A stretch of 64,000 nt of DNA from Ascarosepion bandense (GCA_037127315.1 JBBBDQ010001275.1:347501-411500), one strand, 5' to 3'; shown: positions 21,431 to 32,780, numbered from the stretch's first letter. Numbers and translations: made by a program. The notes: generated by a model from the sequence alone, not told the origin.

Positions 21431-21735
21431 AATTGGATGTCTAACTGTACTGATGAGCTGTGATACAGCAAAAAAACACTAGCTACTTTAGCATCTACCC
21501 ATCATCCATTCAGTAATGAATTAGAACACTCTAACTACTGGCATATGTGTACATGGTATATCACACACTAAAAGTTTGCCTCCTTCTACTGAATTCCCAT
21601 AGATCAGAGGTAGAATCACCGACTGACGCCAATTTGGTCGGGTTTCAATCCTGGGTAAAAGCAATCGGATGTCTAACCATACTGATGAGCTGTGATATAG
21701 CAGAACAGATCTGTCTGTGGATGAGTATATATATC
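21427..21735 (+). repeat. candidate retrozyme-like unit with two hammerhead repeats
   Basis: Two about 45-bp direct repeats begin at 21427 and 21659 (232 bp apart). Both contain GGATGTCTAAC and CTGATGAGCTGTGATA. The unit between has no coding sequence and includes a box-B-like GGGTTTCAATCCTGG. Tandem hammerheads bounding a 170-400-bp unit define retrozymes, so this is a candidate dimer remnant. Confidence 0.55.
21677..21720 (+). ncRNA. candidate type I hammerhead HH4 (one core base missing)
   Basis: Stem I CCAUA/UGUGG (5 pairs with one G-U), CUGAUGA 21682-21688, stem II GCUG-UGAUA-UAGC, GAA (one A short of GAAA), stem III CAG/CUG, then U-C17. The left repeat (CTGATGA at 21450) keeps CUGAUGA and stem II but has lost the GAAA side. 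Confidence 0.5.
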
Positions 21736-22208
21736 TATATATATATGGGTGTGTGTGTGTGCTTTATTAAATATGACAGACATGACAGTGCAATTAAGCT
21801 TTTTATTTAATTTTGCTGATGCTTATACAAGTGCTTCCTTTTTTGACACAAACTGTGCAAAAACTGTCCAAAAGTTCTGCATATTCAATCACTTTTGGCT
21901 TTTCTTTTTAGTCATTATAAATGATGATATTCATTTTTTTATCTTTAACTGAATGTGTGGTATTTTTTTTATGCATGTATCTGAAATTATAAGAATATTT
22001 TATTTTTACAAAAATCAAAAACTTGAATATATATATATATCCCAAAGAAAGTGGCTTGATGGTAAAATCCTAAAGAAAATTGTATTAATATCAATTATTA
22101 AAAATTAAATATTAAAACATATCCAGCTTGAGGGCTGAATGCAATCAAAATTATTTATTTACTGAGTCAATATATATTTTAGATATAAAACAAATTTGAA
22201 ACTCCCAA

Positions 22209-22398
22209 GATCATATGGGCTGCAATTTCAACGGATGAAACCCTGGATCATATGGGCTGCAATTTCAACGGATGAAACCCTGGATCATATGGGCTGCAAT
22301 TTCAACGGATGAAACCCTGGATCATGTGGGCTGCAATTTCAACGGATGAAACCCTGGATCATATGGGCTGCAATTTCAACGGATGAAACCCTGGATCA
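22209..22398. repeat. 37-bp tandem repeat (5 copies)
   Basis: GATCATATGGGCTGCAATTT recurs at 22209, 22246, 22283, 22320 and 22357; the fourth copy has GATCATGTGG. Copies are otherwise almost identical, suggesting recent expansion. Confidence 0.96.
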
Positions 22399-23058
22399 TC
22401 AGTGATGATAATTATTCTGATAAATTACAATGATTTCTTTGAACGTGTTGTGTGTAAGCACACAATGAAAGTAGGGGTGGCGAAATAAAAAGGAAGAGGG
22501 AGAAAGAAGAAGGAAAAAGTATGTCAGATTGGCAGACAGGAGGAAACGCCAGCAAATAGGGGTGGGGAAAATTAACAAAAAAAGAAAAATGTATTTAAAA
22601 AAGAAGTGTTGAATTTTTTCTGGCTTTTTAAAATTTTTCTAAATATTTTTTCATTTCAATCCAAAAAAGGGGCATAAATAATGTTAAGATCAAAATAATT
22701 GAGATTAAAAATTTTCCTCGGTAATTAAAAAAAGTAGGGGAAAGTGGGGGGGGGGGAAACACCCCTCTCAAAAAATGAAAAGTTCATCTGTAATATAAGT
22801 ATACTGCTAAAGAGAAACAAAAGGAAAATTGAAATTTAGATTAAATATAAGAAATTAAATTTGAAATGATATAAATAGATATATTCAAAATGGGATAAAA
22901 TGAAAGGAAATATTATATAATATATAAAAATATTCTGCATTCAAATGTAAATCATTTTCACTGAAGTTATTGAATATTAACTGATGACGAAATAAAAGCT
23001 TTAAATCTCAAAACAGAAATTTTCCATGTCATAATGTAAATTAATTTTAAAGAAAAAA

Positions 23059-23112
<54 letters not shown>

Positions 23113-23137
23113 TTATTTTGGTGCACATTTTAAAAAA

Positions 23138-23222
<85 letters not shown>

Positions 23223-23237
23223 TTATTTTGGTGCACT
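23059..23237. repeat. duplicated (TA)n block with common right flank
   Basis: Two TA tracts (23066-23109 and 23144-23218) are each preceded by TTTTAATTATAT or TTTAATTATAT and followed by TTTATTTATTTTGGTGCAC. The flank-plus-tract unit has been duplicated in tandem. The second tract, about 75 bp, is the longest in the window. Confidence 0.85.
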
Positions 23238-23249
23238 GATCTATGTATA

Positions 23250-23417
23250 TTTCTTGTTTCTAAATAAATATGTATGTAATCTTATATATGGATATAAGTA
23301 TATATGTAAATTTATGTGTAGGTATGTATATATTTGTATATGTTGAATTGTATGTAAATGTGTATATATGTATATATATATATGGGGTTATGTGTGTATG
23401 TTATTAATTATGTGCAA

Positions 23418-23454
<37 letters not shown>

Positions 23455-24020
23455 AGTGTGTGTGTATCTATACTTATATTTATATGATGTACCATTTCTC
23501 ATTTTAGACCTGTTATAAATTTATTCCATTTTCATTTTAATTCTATTAGTAGATTTTAAACCATCTACAATAGTCAAGCTATATTATTATTATTATTATT
23601 ATTTTAAACCAAATTTTTTTTATATTTTTAACAGAGATATCCAACATATTGTCCATATTCTTTCCTCCTGTTTCCTTTGCAATATATACTTTTCCCTTCC
23701 TTTCTCTGAAGCCTTGTCACATTGGCTACTGAATATTTTTATGTTTTATTTCTTCATTAATCTTCCCCCTGGACATCCCATTTGTTCTTTCTTTTTCATT
23801 TCCTTCCACAACACCTTTTTGATTATTTAATACAGATGTAATCTAAAAGTCAGCTTCTAATTTTGAGTCATGAATCCCTGTCTCTGGATGACAAATTTCA
23901 AATAAGTTTTTTTTTCTTAACACCCCATTTTTTTTAAAACTTCCTGTGGATGGACATGTTTTTTGGGCTTCATCTGGTATGTGAATTTTTGTACCATATT
24001 TGAATTAATAAATTTTTGAT
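23250..24020. other. AT-rich, no recognised gene
   Basis: TA/TG-rich microsatellite debris (23417-23449), an (ATT)n run near 23584, then pyrimidine-rich sequence. No element end recognised. Confidence 0.3.
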
Positions 24021-24025
24021 TTTTA

Positions 24026-24075
24026 TTACTGCTGAAGAAGCAAGAATTTTCTCACTGAAATGGCTATTCAATAAA
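24026..24075 (+). ncRNA. decayed hammerhead of repeat R
   Basis: CTGAAGA at 24032-24038, GAAA at 24057-24060, then TGGCTATTCAA. Same arrangement as HH2 at 36627 but stem II is partly lost and stem I has a mismatch. Confidence 0.45.
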
Positions 24076-25108
24076 AGTAGATTTCTGAATTTTTATATAT
24101 AATCTCAATTAATATTGCGGGAATAACCCTTAACCTAAGTAACTTGGAATAATTAATATTATTAGAAAATAAATTAAATTCAAAACCATGACAGCATTAT
24201 TACTAAACTGAATTGGTTAATTTTCATTTTTAAAAAAATTAGAATCAGAATGAAAAATTTTAGAACTAGAATGAAATGGGGATATAAAGAACAGGAATGT
24301 TATTTTCATTATTCTGTAGTGAGGAGAATAAAAGGGAAATTAATTTCAGATTAAATTTAAAATTTTGGTCCCAAATAATATTGAATGATTAGACTAGAAA
24401 AAGTAAAGGTTAAAAGAGGTTAACTACATTATTCTATTATAATTGATTATCCTGTTAATAAGAAGAAAGAAAACGAAATATATATATATATATATATACC
24501 CACTAAATATTAAGAAAGAAAAAGAAACATATATATAGATATATACTCACTAAATATTAATCCCAATTTTAAACTTCCATTAAGTTTAAAATTGGGGTTA
24601 ATATTTAGGGGGTATATATATCTAAATTTAAAATTTAGAAATTTGGATTTATAACAACATTTGCTTAAGAATTCTGTTCTTAAGTTTAAAAGCAAATTTT
24701 GCTTAGGATATTTTGTTATTTAAAATTTTTTCAATTAAACATAGATTGCATCCATTGTAAAGGTTTTTGGGGGTGTGGGATAAACCTATTAGACTTCAAC
24801 TAACTATTGAGGTGAGTCCCTCTTCTTTCATTTCCAAAAATCTTCAGGAAAAAAAAGTCTGGAATTTTAGAATGAGGTTAGAAAGGAACTGTTTATGAAA
24901 GCAGTAACATTGTTTAAACTCTCCAGCTAAAATTCCAATGTAAACGTAACAATTCTTATTTATGGGGGAGATATTAGCTTGATAGATTACATTTGCATTC
25001 CATCAGACAGTAGTTATTTTTCAATCTTGCAATTGTAGGTTGATCAACAATTTAGCCCTTGAAATAAATGAAAGTTTACAACCACTTTATATGATGTTTT
25101 GAGTTTTC

Positions 25109-25138
<30 letters not shown>

Positions 25139-25143
<5 letters not shown>

Positions 25144-25440
25144 TTTCATTGAAAATAACAGGCAAGGCTATTATCATTACGAACACAGCAATAATGTGCT
25201 TACCATGTTCAGAACATACATAAACTCTACACATATTCAGTTACATATAAAATAAAATTAACCATTGATAATAACTAAAAGTATAGCCGAAAGCTTTCAG
25301 AAAAATAAATCATTTGGACAATTCCTGCATAATTTGAGTTCTGAAAAGTAAATCATAGGAACACATAAAAATTGAATAAAAACGTAATAATAATACCTCA
25401 TCAGTCATTTTCAATGAAACTGTATAAAAGAAAAATTGCT
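25139..25440. repeat. imperfect inverted pair with hammerhead-like word
   Basis: AAGTTTCATTGAAAATAACAGG at 25141 faces GTCATTTTCAATGAAACTG at 25404. The minus-strand copy contains GACTGATGAGGTATTATTAT. The GAAA half is decayed in both. Confidence 0.4.
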
Positions 25441-25488
25441 GTTCAAATACACACACACATGTAAATAGTTACAATACCCAATCTCAGA

Positions 25489-25527
<39 letters not shown>

Positions 25528-25529
25528 AT

Positions 25530-25711
25530 TGCTTAATAATTAGTTTTTGGTCCTAATAGGGTTAGAACAGTACACATTTGTATTAAAAAGTGTTCAATAA
25601 AATTATATTGTAGGACTTTGAATATTTTTCATTCTTAAACAAGTTATTTTGCTTTTTTTTAAACCCAGGTTTCTACCATAAGTGGTGTCTACAGGCAATT
25701 TTTAATAACTG
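25530..25711 (-). repeat. Penelope-like pLTR segment with hammerhead-like motif
   Basis: Lies 3' of the GIY-YIG frame on the minus strand. The motif 25642-25711 reads AGTTATT, then CTGTAGA, CACCACTTATGGTA, GAAAC and AATAACT. It is followed by the pLTR part shared with 35404 and 36135. Position A6 of the core is changed (CUGUAGA). Confidence 0.6.
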
Positions 25712-25832
25712 ATTTTACCTTTTCCCATTTTTCTTTTTAAGAACGCTCTTGTAACGGTGTTTTATCTGAACGTTCACGTGGAAGAGAATTTATGAATGTG
25801 CATTGTTTAAATTCAAACGAATTATGACGTTT

Positions 25833-26330
25833 TCATCCATGTTTGTATGAACCTAATTTGTATTTCTTAGTGTGGATGCATTTTGTCATAATTTCTGTTC
25901 TTTCATTTAACAATTCGTCTTTATTCGGGTAAGTCATAATTTCTAATTTTTCTTCTTGGCACAGTCTACATATTTGTCCACCATTGTAAGGCTTGGTTGT
26001 TTTTACAATGCTCCACGTTATGTCTGGGTCTTTTTCATATTTTGATTTCAATTTTCAGACGTGGTTAGCCAATTTTGTATTGTTTTTTCATTTTTCTATT
26101 TTAAATGTAGATCTGTGATTGAACCACCTGTTCTTAAAGGTATCTTTGGTTGAGCCCAAATATATTTTGTTTTGGCCATCTGGATCATGTACCTCTGCCT
26201 TATAAATTATTTCTTTTGTGTTGCAGAGACCTTGAAGTGGACATTTATTTTTGTCCCTGCAGTTGCATTCTTTGTTGGTGGTTTTGTTTTGTATGATGCT
26301 ATTTAAGTTTCTGGTGTTTTTTTTTGTTTT
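25833..26330 (-). pseudogene. Penelope-like element GIY-YIG endonuclease, copy 1
   Basis: On the minus strand: a Cys-rich lead CNCRDKNKCPLQGLC, then IIYKAEVHDPDG, IYLGSTKDTFKNRWFNHRST (the GIY-YIG core, with Tyr, Arg and His), then WKLKSKYEKDPDITW, YNGGQICRLCQEEKLEI, LLNERTEI and KCIHTKKY. This is the standard order for the endonuclease of EN-positive Penelope-like elements. In-frame stops: TGA after FKIEK and TGA in place of the Trp of NHVWKLK. The reverse transcriptase is absent (5'-truncated). Confidence 0.85.
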
Positions 26331-26434
26331 TTTTATGAAACTATCTACATTATTAGTGCAACTAATAATTTAATAATAAACTAATAATAGCAAAATAACT
26401 TGTTTAAAAATGGAAAAACAAAAGTGTGTGTGTG

Positions 26435-26600
26435 TGTGTCTGAGATAAGGTTTTGTAATTGTTTATATTGTTCAGACTGTTGTCCTCATCTTTATTGTGA
26501 CAGTCACAACGTTTCAGCCATTACATGTCCTGGCCTTCTTCAGAACTGACATAACACAAAAAGTCATGAGTTCAACAACTGGCCTCAGCAGAAAGACCAA
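26435..26600 (-). repeat. SINE C tail and body fragment
   Basis: GTTCAGACTGTTGTCCTCATC is the complement of the 98-bp unit, and CCTGGCCTTCTTCAGAACTG is the complement of the SINE C CTGAAGAAGG region. Confidence 0.55.
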
Positions 26601-26649
26601 AAAGATGGAGTTATCTTCCTGAAAACTTGAAATTTTATTGTTCTTTTCT

Positions 26650-26745
26650 CCCTCACTAAAAGTCTTCTGATTCTCTTCTACCCCCAGTAACATCTGACAT
26701 ACTGTTACCTTGATTCAGGTAAAATGATTAAAAAACAAAATCAAA
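26650..26745 (+). repeat. possible LINE 3'-end fragment
   Basis: TACCCCCAGTAACATCTGAC and TTGATTCAGGTAAAATGATTAAAAAA resemble a decayed Jockey-like 3' module. Confidence 0.3.
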
Positions 26746-26805
26746 AATAGTGTTTATTTACAACGAATATTTTCAGTATACATAAAAATTTTATATTGTA
26801 TTATA

Positions 26806-27168
26806 CAAGGTGTCCGTAAATTCCGGGCAAATAGGAAATCTCACTGACCATATTTTTTTTACCTCTACAGACTGAACATGGCTTTTTCGAAAGAAAAACA
26901 GAACTGACTTCTTTTTCTATTGTCTGCAAAACAAGAAGGTATACTAGATGAAAGTCACAGATGCAACACGCTTGATTGAACATAGAACGAACGAATATGC
27001 TAAAATTGACGGCAAGGCAGTTATTGTATTAAATTCACTTGAATTTGCATCAACCTTTAATGGAAATTATACTGATGTTGTTAATATTCAAATTCAATAT
27101 GCTGAAAATTTAATTTCTTAATTTTTGCCTCTGTGTCAAGACTTTAGGAACACCCAGCATTGTATTAT
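26806..27168. mobile_element. possible Tc1/mariner-type MITE
   Basis: Left end ACAAGGTGTCCGTAAATTCC; the right end reads TGCTGGGTGTTCCTAAAGTC on the minus strand, giving an imperfect terminal inverted repeat (GGTGTCC.TAAA / GGTGTTCCTAAA). The interior is non-coding. Target duplication is unclear. Confidence 0.4.
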
Positions 27169-27169
27169 A

Positions 27170-29030
27170 TTAATACTATTTGTATTATACTTATACTTAA
27201 ATTCTATTGTGATATATTATAATAAGATTATATTGTATTTTTATATTAATATTATGTTTTATTGTATTATATTAACATGACCTTGAGTATTCATTTGCAG
27301 AGTGCAACTACCATTAATCTTATTTGATGAAAATGAAACAGTAGCAAGAATGATGTTCAACCTACTTGCTTGTCATTGGGAAAGGAATCACTGGCAAAAT
27401 ACACTTCATTCTTAAAAATGTTCAACAGTCAAAAAACAATTATGATTGGTCTTTATATATAAATGTTATTTCCTGTTTATGCATTCTATCATCGAATAAT
27501 TTTGTAGGTAGAAAAATAATGGTTCAATTGTATTGTTTTCTCTGCAGCCTTTCTGAAACATTTAATTAAAAAAAAATAATATTAAATTAAAAAAAAATTT
27601 AAAATTTTAATTAAAAGAAATTTATTTTCTGTTACGAGATTTCAAATATTATCTATCCTAAAACTGTACATATCTATCATTTTCAAACATTTCATATCTA
27701 CTTTGACATGGTAGAGAATTTTATCACTTGCAGGCATAGTTTGCATTAGAATTCAAATAAAACACGAGCTTTTCAATGTCATGCTTGAATGTTTCTTCCA
27801 TATTGTAAAAGTGATATTTCACAATTTTCTTGTCGTCTTTGAAGTCATTATATCTGTGCCATTGAAGAATCAGCCAGAATTAAAATCCATCTTTCACCTT
27901 AAAAAATAATATGCACAAAATGCATCATTTTTTTTTTGTTTTAGATTTTTCATTCTTTTGATGTCAATTTGAGCGAGAAAAAACAATTACACATACAATG
28001 AAAATATTTTTTAAATGACAAATTATTTAAAGATATGAAACTGAATTCAAATGTATATGCTGAATTGCAATTATCAGTGGAGAAATCAGGACTGACCTGT
28101 TCAAATTTTAACCAATGCCATTATGCTTGTTTTCGTTTGACGCACATTTTGAAAGTTATGAATTCATCCATTTAGGGATTATTAGCAGGGTAAACAAGGC
28201 TCTTTAACCATAACTGGCAACCAATATAGGAAAAGGAAAACCTTGAATTCAGAACTGGTTGAGAATGGGCAGGAAACTTTACTGCATAAAAATCTACTTG
28301 CTAGAGAAACAATAACAGCAACAGCTCATATGTGACCTTATACTCTACAGAGGGGGTCACAAGATTAAAATGAAACAATCTGGGTTTTGCCATATGATAA
28401 TCATCAGTGACATAAGCAAAAAACAAAATCCAAACTTCAAGAAAACAAAGTTGTCTATGAATTAAAACACTCAATTAGTGAATGCCTCTAAAATCACACC
28501 AAATAGCTATAAGAGCTACATTGGTCTCACTACTACAACATTATCCTATCATCTAACATGCCACTTATATAACAACAGCTCCATTAAAACAGATATCATC
28601 AACCAATAGAACTCAAAAACAAAACACAAAATCAGACAAATTATAAACAAAACATAACACATAAACAGCAAAAAATGACAGCAATTAAACAAGGCCCTAG
28701 AGAGAAGAAAAAGCAATCAGCCAATGACAAAAAAAAACTGCTTCAAACCTCAGATCCAACATAATAAATATATTTTATTTAAAAAACAGTAAAAGAAAAA
28801 AACACCCACATGAATGTGTGAAAAATAAAAAAACAATATGTGAAATGCAGTATTTAAAAAAGAATTAAACTTATGACAAATTAAAAATCAAATGTGCCTG
28901 AAAATGACTAATGCTAGGCAAAGGTGTTTTAATTACCAATACCAACGAGAAGTCAAAAATATTATTAAATATTTAAAAAAACTAATTAAAAAATAATCAA
29001 CAAAGAACTTTGATTGTTTTATAATCAAAT
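27170..29030. other. AT-rich, no recognised gene
   Basis: Nearly 1.9 kb without a recognisable frame, RNA or repeat match. A-rich from 28400 to 28900. Confidence 0.3.
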
Positions 29031-29050
29031 GTATATATATATATATAACA

Positions 29051-29306
29051 CACTGTTGAATATAAGAGACAATGAATGTCTATTATGTTTAATCATGAGC
29101 CGTTCTAAACGTCGTATTTTGGCTTAAATTTCAGGTGAAAATAAAGACAAAAATTCTCCAACATTACAACCAATTTAATAAAAATTTATCCAAATGTTGG
29201 AGAATTTTTGTCTTTATTTTCACTTAAAATTAAAGCCAAAATATGATGTTTAGAATGGCTCATTATTAAACATAATAGGCATTCATTTTCTCATATATTT
29301 AACAGT
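29051..29306. repeat. large imperfect inverted repeat
   Basis: The arms, about 114 bp (29051-29164 and 29194-29306), pair over blocks such as CAAAAATTCTCCAACAT with ATGTTGGAGAATTTTTG and GCCGTTCTAAAC with TTTAGAATGGC. The spacer is 29 bases. Foldback element or head-to-head repeat. Confidence 0.85.
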
Positions 29307-29371
29307 ATATGCTTAGAAAATTATCTGCGGCCTTGATACACTGAAAATATATATATATATTGATTGTTTAT

Positions 29372-29431
29372 TGTTATTAAAAATCGACTGAAAACACCAC
29401 TCATGGTAGAAACTTGGGTAGCGAAATAACT
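29372..29431 (+). ncRNA. Penelope-type hammerhead-like motif, decayed
   Basis: GTTATT, CTGAAAA (position G8 lost), CACCACTCATGGTA, GAAAC, TTGGGTA, then AATAAC. Flanked on both sides by TA tracts. Confidence 0.45.
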
Positions 29432-29443
29432 TATTTAAAAATG

Positions 29444-29445
<2 letters not shown>

Positions 29446-29481
<36 letters not shown>
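29446..29481. repeat. (TA)n microsatellite then (GTA)n
   Basis: TA tract followed by TAGTAGTAGTAGTAG. Confidence 0.95.
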
Positions 29482-29485
<4 letters not shown>

Positions 29486-29511
29486 GTAGTAGTAGTAATA
29501 TTCATGTTGAA

Positions 29512-29817
29512 TGTGCATTGTAGTGCATTAAATATTGGCTCGGAACAAGAAATCAGGGAGCCGAGTTAAAATTCCAGGTGAATTCATTGCATTCACTTAC
29601 GCGCAAATAGCCTTGGAATAGGTATTAATCCGTCTATTCCTTCCACTTATGAATTAAATAACAGGACAGATTGGGTTTCATAGCCTTGGTCGGCAACCAG
29701 TCTACCGCAGAAAGCAATGGCAATGTACTGAGGGATAATCTTCTACCCAGTCAGTCATGTCTCAAAAGAGACCTGATCGCCGAAGCCTGTATTACATATG
29801 GCACTTAACTGACTAAA
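29512..29817 (+). repeat. SINE A, full length
   Basis: tRNA-like head GTAGTGCATTAAATATTGG and GAGTTAAAATTCC (mutated box B), conserved body, 3' end TGGCACTTAACTGACTAAAT. Confidence 0.85.
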
Positions 29818-30023
29818 TATTCATGTTATTAGAGTTTATAATAAAAACATTTTTTTTGCTATGCAAGAGCTGTCATGTTTTGGTGCTATCTCACACACCT
29901 CATCAGTTTTAGTGGATAGCCATGAAATATATATATCTTCAAAGTATTACAAACTAGTGGGTTAACAGCCCACTGTTTATAATGATTTACTTTTTTAAAA
30001 GTGCTTGATACTTAGCAGAACAT

Positions 30024-30054
<31 letters not shown>

Positions 30055-30123
30055 AAACACATCTACATTAAAAAAACAAACAAATCTGAGCTTCAACTCT
30101 AAAACCTAATTTATGCTCTAAAA

Positions 30124-30308
30124 CTAGCAGGATATCCCGGCATTGCTTGGGTGTAATGAAAGCTTTAAAACTAATCAATGGTCCTGGAGCTCAGACTCAG
30201 CTTAAAGAATATTTGTGTGAAGTTTGGTGAGAATCAGATAAAAATTGTGGATTTGTATAAAGGACATACAGACAGATAAACAGACACACACACACACAAA
30301 CATCTTGC

Positions 30309-30360
<52 letters not shown>

Positions 30361-30682
30361 CGATTTTCTGCACTATTGTAAGAACTGAAACCTTGCAACT
30401 TCTGAATATCTTCTCTTATGTCTTTGTCTATGAGTGTATCAAATTTGATTAAAATTGGACCACTCCTTCTATAACCCGATTTTTTCAATTATCGACTTTT
30501 GATATTTATCAGGGGTACCTTGACACAAAACCTAGCTAAGAACACTCGCAGACACTTATAGTACAACTGTGTAAATTTTCAAGAAAATTGGTTCAGCCGT
30601 TTTGGAGTCTATAGGTAACAGACACACACACACAGATACACACAGAGACAAAGTTCCATTTATAAATAAGTTTAGATTTAGA
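30124..30682 (-). mobile_element. non-autonomous Helitron H2
   Basis: The minus strand starts TCTAAATCTAAAC and ends in the CCCGGCATTGCTTGGG hairpin complement and CTAG (30124-30127), with A on the plus strand at 30123. Shares the blocks TATAACCCGATTTTTTCAAT and AACCTAGCTAAGAACACTCG. An internal TA tract lies at 30317-30358. Confidence 0.78.
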
Positions 30683-30734
30683 TTGTAATAGTGTTTAGTG
30701 CTAAAATTGGCATTTTTTCTGTAGTTCTTATACC

Positions 30735-30860
30735 ATGATATGGTGCAATGGTTAGCTAACTTGTATTGCCAGAAAAATTACAACTGAGTTGTGAGTTTGA
30801 ACCCCACTGAGCGCCCTATACTTTTGGCTTTGTGCCACATATAAGCTATGTTTAGAAAAT
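30735..30860 (+). repeat. tRNA-like SINE fragment
   Basis: Box A-like TGGTGCAATGGTTAGC and box B-like GAGTTTGAACCCCAC, about 50 bases apart. Single copy in this window. Confidence 0.35.
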
Positions 30861-31194
30861 TACAATGGTAATAAAGTTATCACTTTAAACATTTTTTTAG
30901 TGGATACTCATATTTGAGAAGATGGACCATTAATTTCATCTACTCAACTGATTATTCAAGATATCTTATTAAAAACAGCCTATTTTTTTGAATTGTCTGC
31001 AGGTATCTACTAAAAATAACGTTAAAAGTGATAAAATAGTCTTTAGAAACAGACACATATACACATATATATTAATAACTTTAGTCAACATGGTGAAATT
31101 GTCGTTTAAATTATGCAAAAATGAAAATAACACTGACATCTCGTTTTGAAACTTCTATTTACCAAAGTCACACAAAAATATCTTGAAATACTAA

Positions 31195-31660
31195 AGAGTA
31201 AATTTATTCAATAAAATCATCATTGGCTTCAACCATGTCTTCCAGATGACTTTGGAATCTCCTGTGACACTTTTGGATGGTCTCTTTCTTTAAGTTGATG
31301 AATGCTGTCATAATCAATGCCTTCAATTCATCTTTGGTATTACAAGGAGTTTTGTTGGTCTCTTAATTAACCTGCACTCCAAATATAATAATCAATGGAA
31401 TTGCAGTCTGGAGAGTTAGGTGGCTAGATGTAAGGGATGATGTGGGTGCAGAAATTGTCTAACGGCAACAACTGGGTTATCCTGCTTACGTGGCTTGATG
31501 CATATTCACTAGTTGTTTGATAAGTAACTCAGACACTCCAGTGTCCCTGGCTATAGACGTGACTGACTACAAGGATCGTTGTTAATCATGGCCAGGATCT
31601 CACCAACAAATTCAGGAATTCTTTTCTTATCAGAACGATCATAGTGAGTTTTCCAAACTG
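31195..31660 (-). pseudogene. mariner-like transposase relic with internal deletion
   Basis: Minus-strand pieces: an N-terminal KRIPEFVGEILAMI segment, then NFCTHIIPY, PPNSPDCNSIDYYIWS (third-Asp motif), ETNKTPCNT-like sequence, and a C-terminus (CHRRFQSHLEDMVEAN) recovered across frames. The catalytic middle between the helix-turn-helix region and NFCTHII is missing. Confidence 0.65.
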
Positions 31661-31719
31661 CTATAATTTTGTAATAATCATTAGACTCATATGTACATCC
31701 TCCTCATATGTATATTTAT

Positions 31720-32055
31720 TGTTATGTCGCCAAGTATAAATGAATAACTCAACAACAGAATCAGAATATAAGTTGTATTCCGCAGAAAGACGGTTAGTAT
31801 GTACAGAAGTGATTAGTAATATTTACAATAGAAAGATACAAGAGTCCAATCTGTCGTAAGACGTGTGTATACGTGATTACTTCCGGTACGCCACCGGAAG
31901 TGTGACTAACTCTTCACTGACTCACACTGACTCTTCAGTAACTCATTAGAGACTCTCAAGTGACTCTCTACGACTCCCTTGTAGAGAATCCACCATTGCT
32001 ATATATAGCAATGGGAACAGTCCATTTGTAGTCAAATAGGAGTGGCGCCCTAACA
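31720..32055 (+). mobile_element. solo LTR (336 bp) with 5-bp target duplication
   Basis: Starts TGTTATGTCGCC and ends GGCGCCCTAACA (TG...CA). Flanked by TTTAT at 31715-31719 and 32056-32060. A TATA-like CTATATATAGCAATGGGAAC lies near the middle-right. Related in ends and layout to 41592-41898. Gypsy-type by resemblance; no internal region remains. Orientation assumed from the TATA-like box. Confidence 0.85.
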
Positions 32056-32068
32056 TTTATTAATTTAC

Positions 32069-32073
<5 letters not shown>

Positions 32074-32115
<42 letters not shown>
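32074..32115. repeat. (TA)n microsatellite
   Basis: TA tract just right of the solo LTR. Confidence 0.95.
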
Positions 32116-32116
<1 letters not shown>

Positions 32117-32210
32117 GCACTGACACTCACACAAGGGTAAGTAAAAAAAATTATCCACACTTTTGCCATAAATTATTTTTAGGTTTATGACACTGCCTGC
32201 TACTTATGCA

Positions 32211-32780
32211 TGCTTGTAGTTGGTATTGTTGTAATAATGTGATCAAAGCATGAGCTTGATCCTACAAGTTTTTTCCTACTGTTACAGTGTATACATGGTC
32301 ACTCCATTAACAGTGTGCATTAAGAAAGAACAGTGGTCTGAATCTGTGCTTGTAGTCGGTATTGTTGTAATGATGTGATCGAAGCTTGAGCTTGATCCTA
32401 TCAGTTTTCTTTCTACTGTTACAGTGTATACATGGTCACTCCATTAACAGTGTGCATCAAGAAAGAACAAAGAGCAGTGGTCTGAATCTGTGCTTGTAGT
32501 TGGTATTGTTGTTATGATGTGATTGAAGCTTGAGCTTGATCCTATCAGTTTTCTTTCTACTGTTACAGTGTATACATGGTCACTCCATTAACAGTGTGCA
32601 TCAAGAAAGAACAAAGAGCAGTGGTCTGAATCTGTGCTTGTAGTTGGTATTGTTGTTATGATGTGATTGAAGCTTGAGCTTGATCCTATCAGCTTTCTTT
32701 CTACTGTTACAGTGTATACATGGTCACTCCACTAACAGTATGCATCAAGGAAGAACAAATTGCAGTGATCTGAATATGCA
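32211..32780. repeat. about 144-bp tandem repeat (4 copies)
   Basis: TGCTTGTAGT(T/C)GGTATTGTT recurs at 32211, 32347, 32491 and 32635. The period is 144 (136 for the first, which lacks the eight bases of AAGAGCAG-type sequence). Units are highly similar. No open frame or known motif. Confidence 0.93.

Noticed and set aside
22240..22390. CTGATGATCCAGGGTTTC in the 37-bp repeat (minus strand) as a hammerhead
   Set aside because: GAAA follows at a plausible distance, but no stem II can be formed.
22209..22398. CRISPR-like regular repeat
   Set aside because: The units are contiguous with no unique spacers, and the window is eukaryotic.
26497..26550. CTGAAGAAGGCC...GGCTGAAACG as a further hammerhead in SINE C
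   Set aside because: CUGAAGA and GAAA are present in several copies, but stem I does not pair and stem II is off register by one base. Left unproven.
29866..29930. Minus-strand CTGATGAGGTGTGTG...CACC-AAAAC as a hammerhead
   Set aside because: CUGAUGA and a GGUG/CACC stem II are present, but the G12 position is A and stems I and III do not close convincingly.
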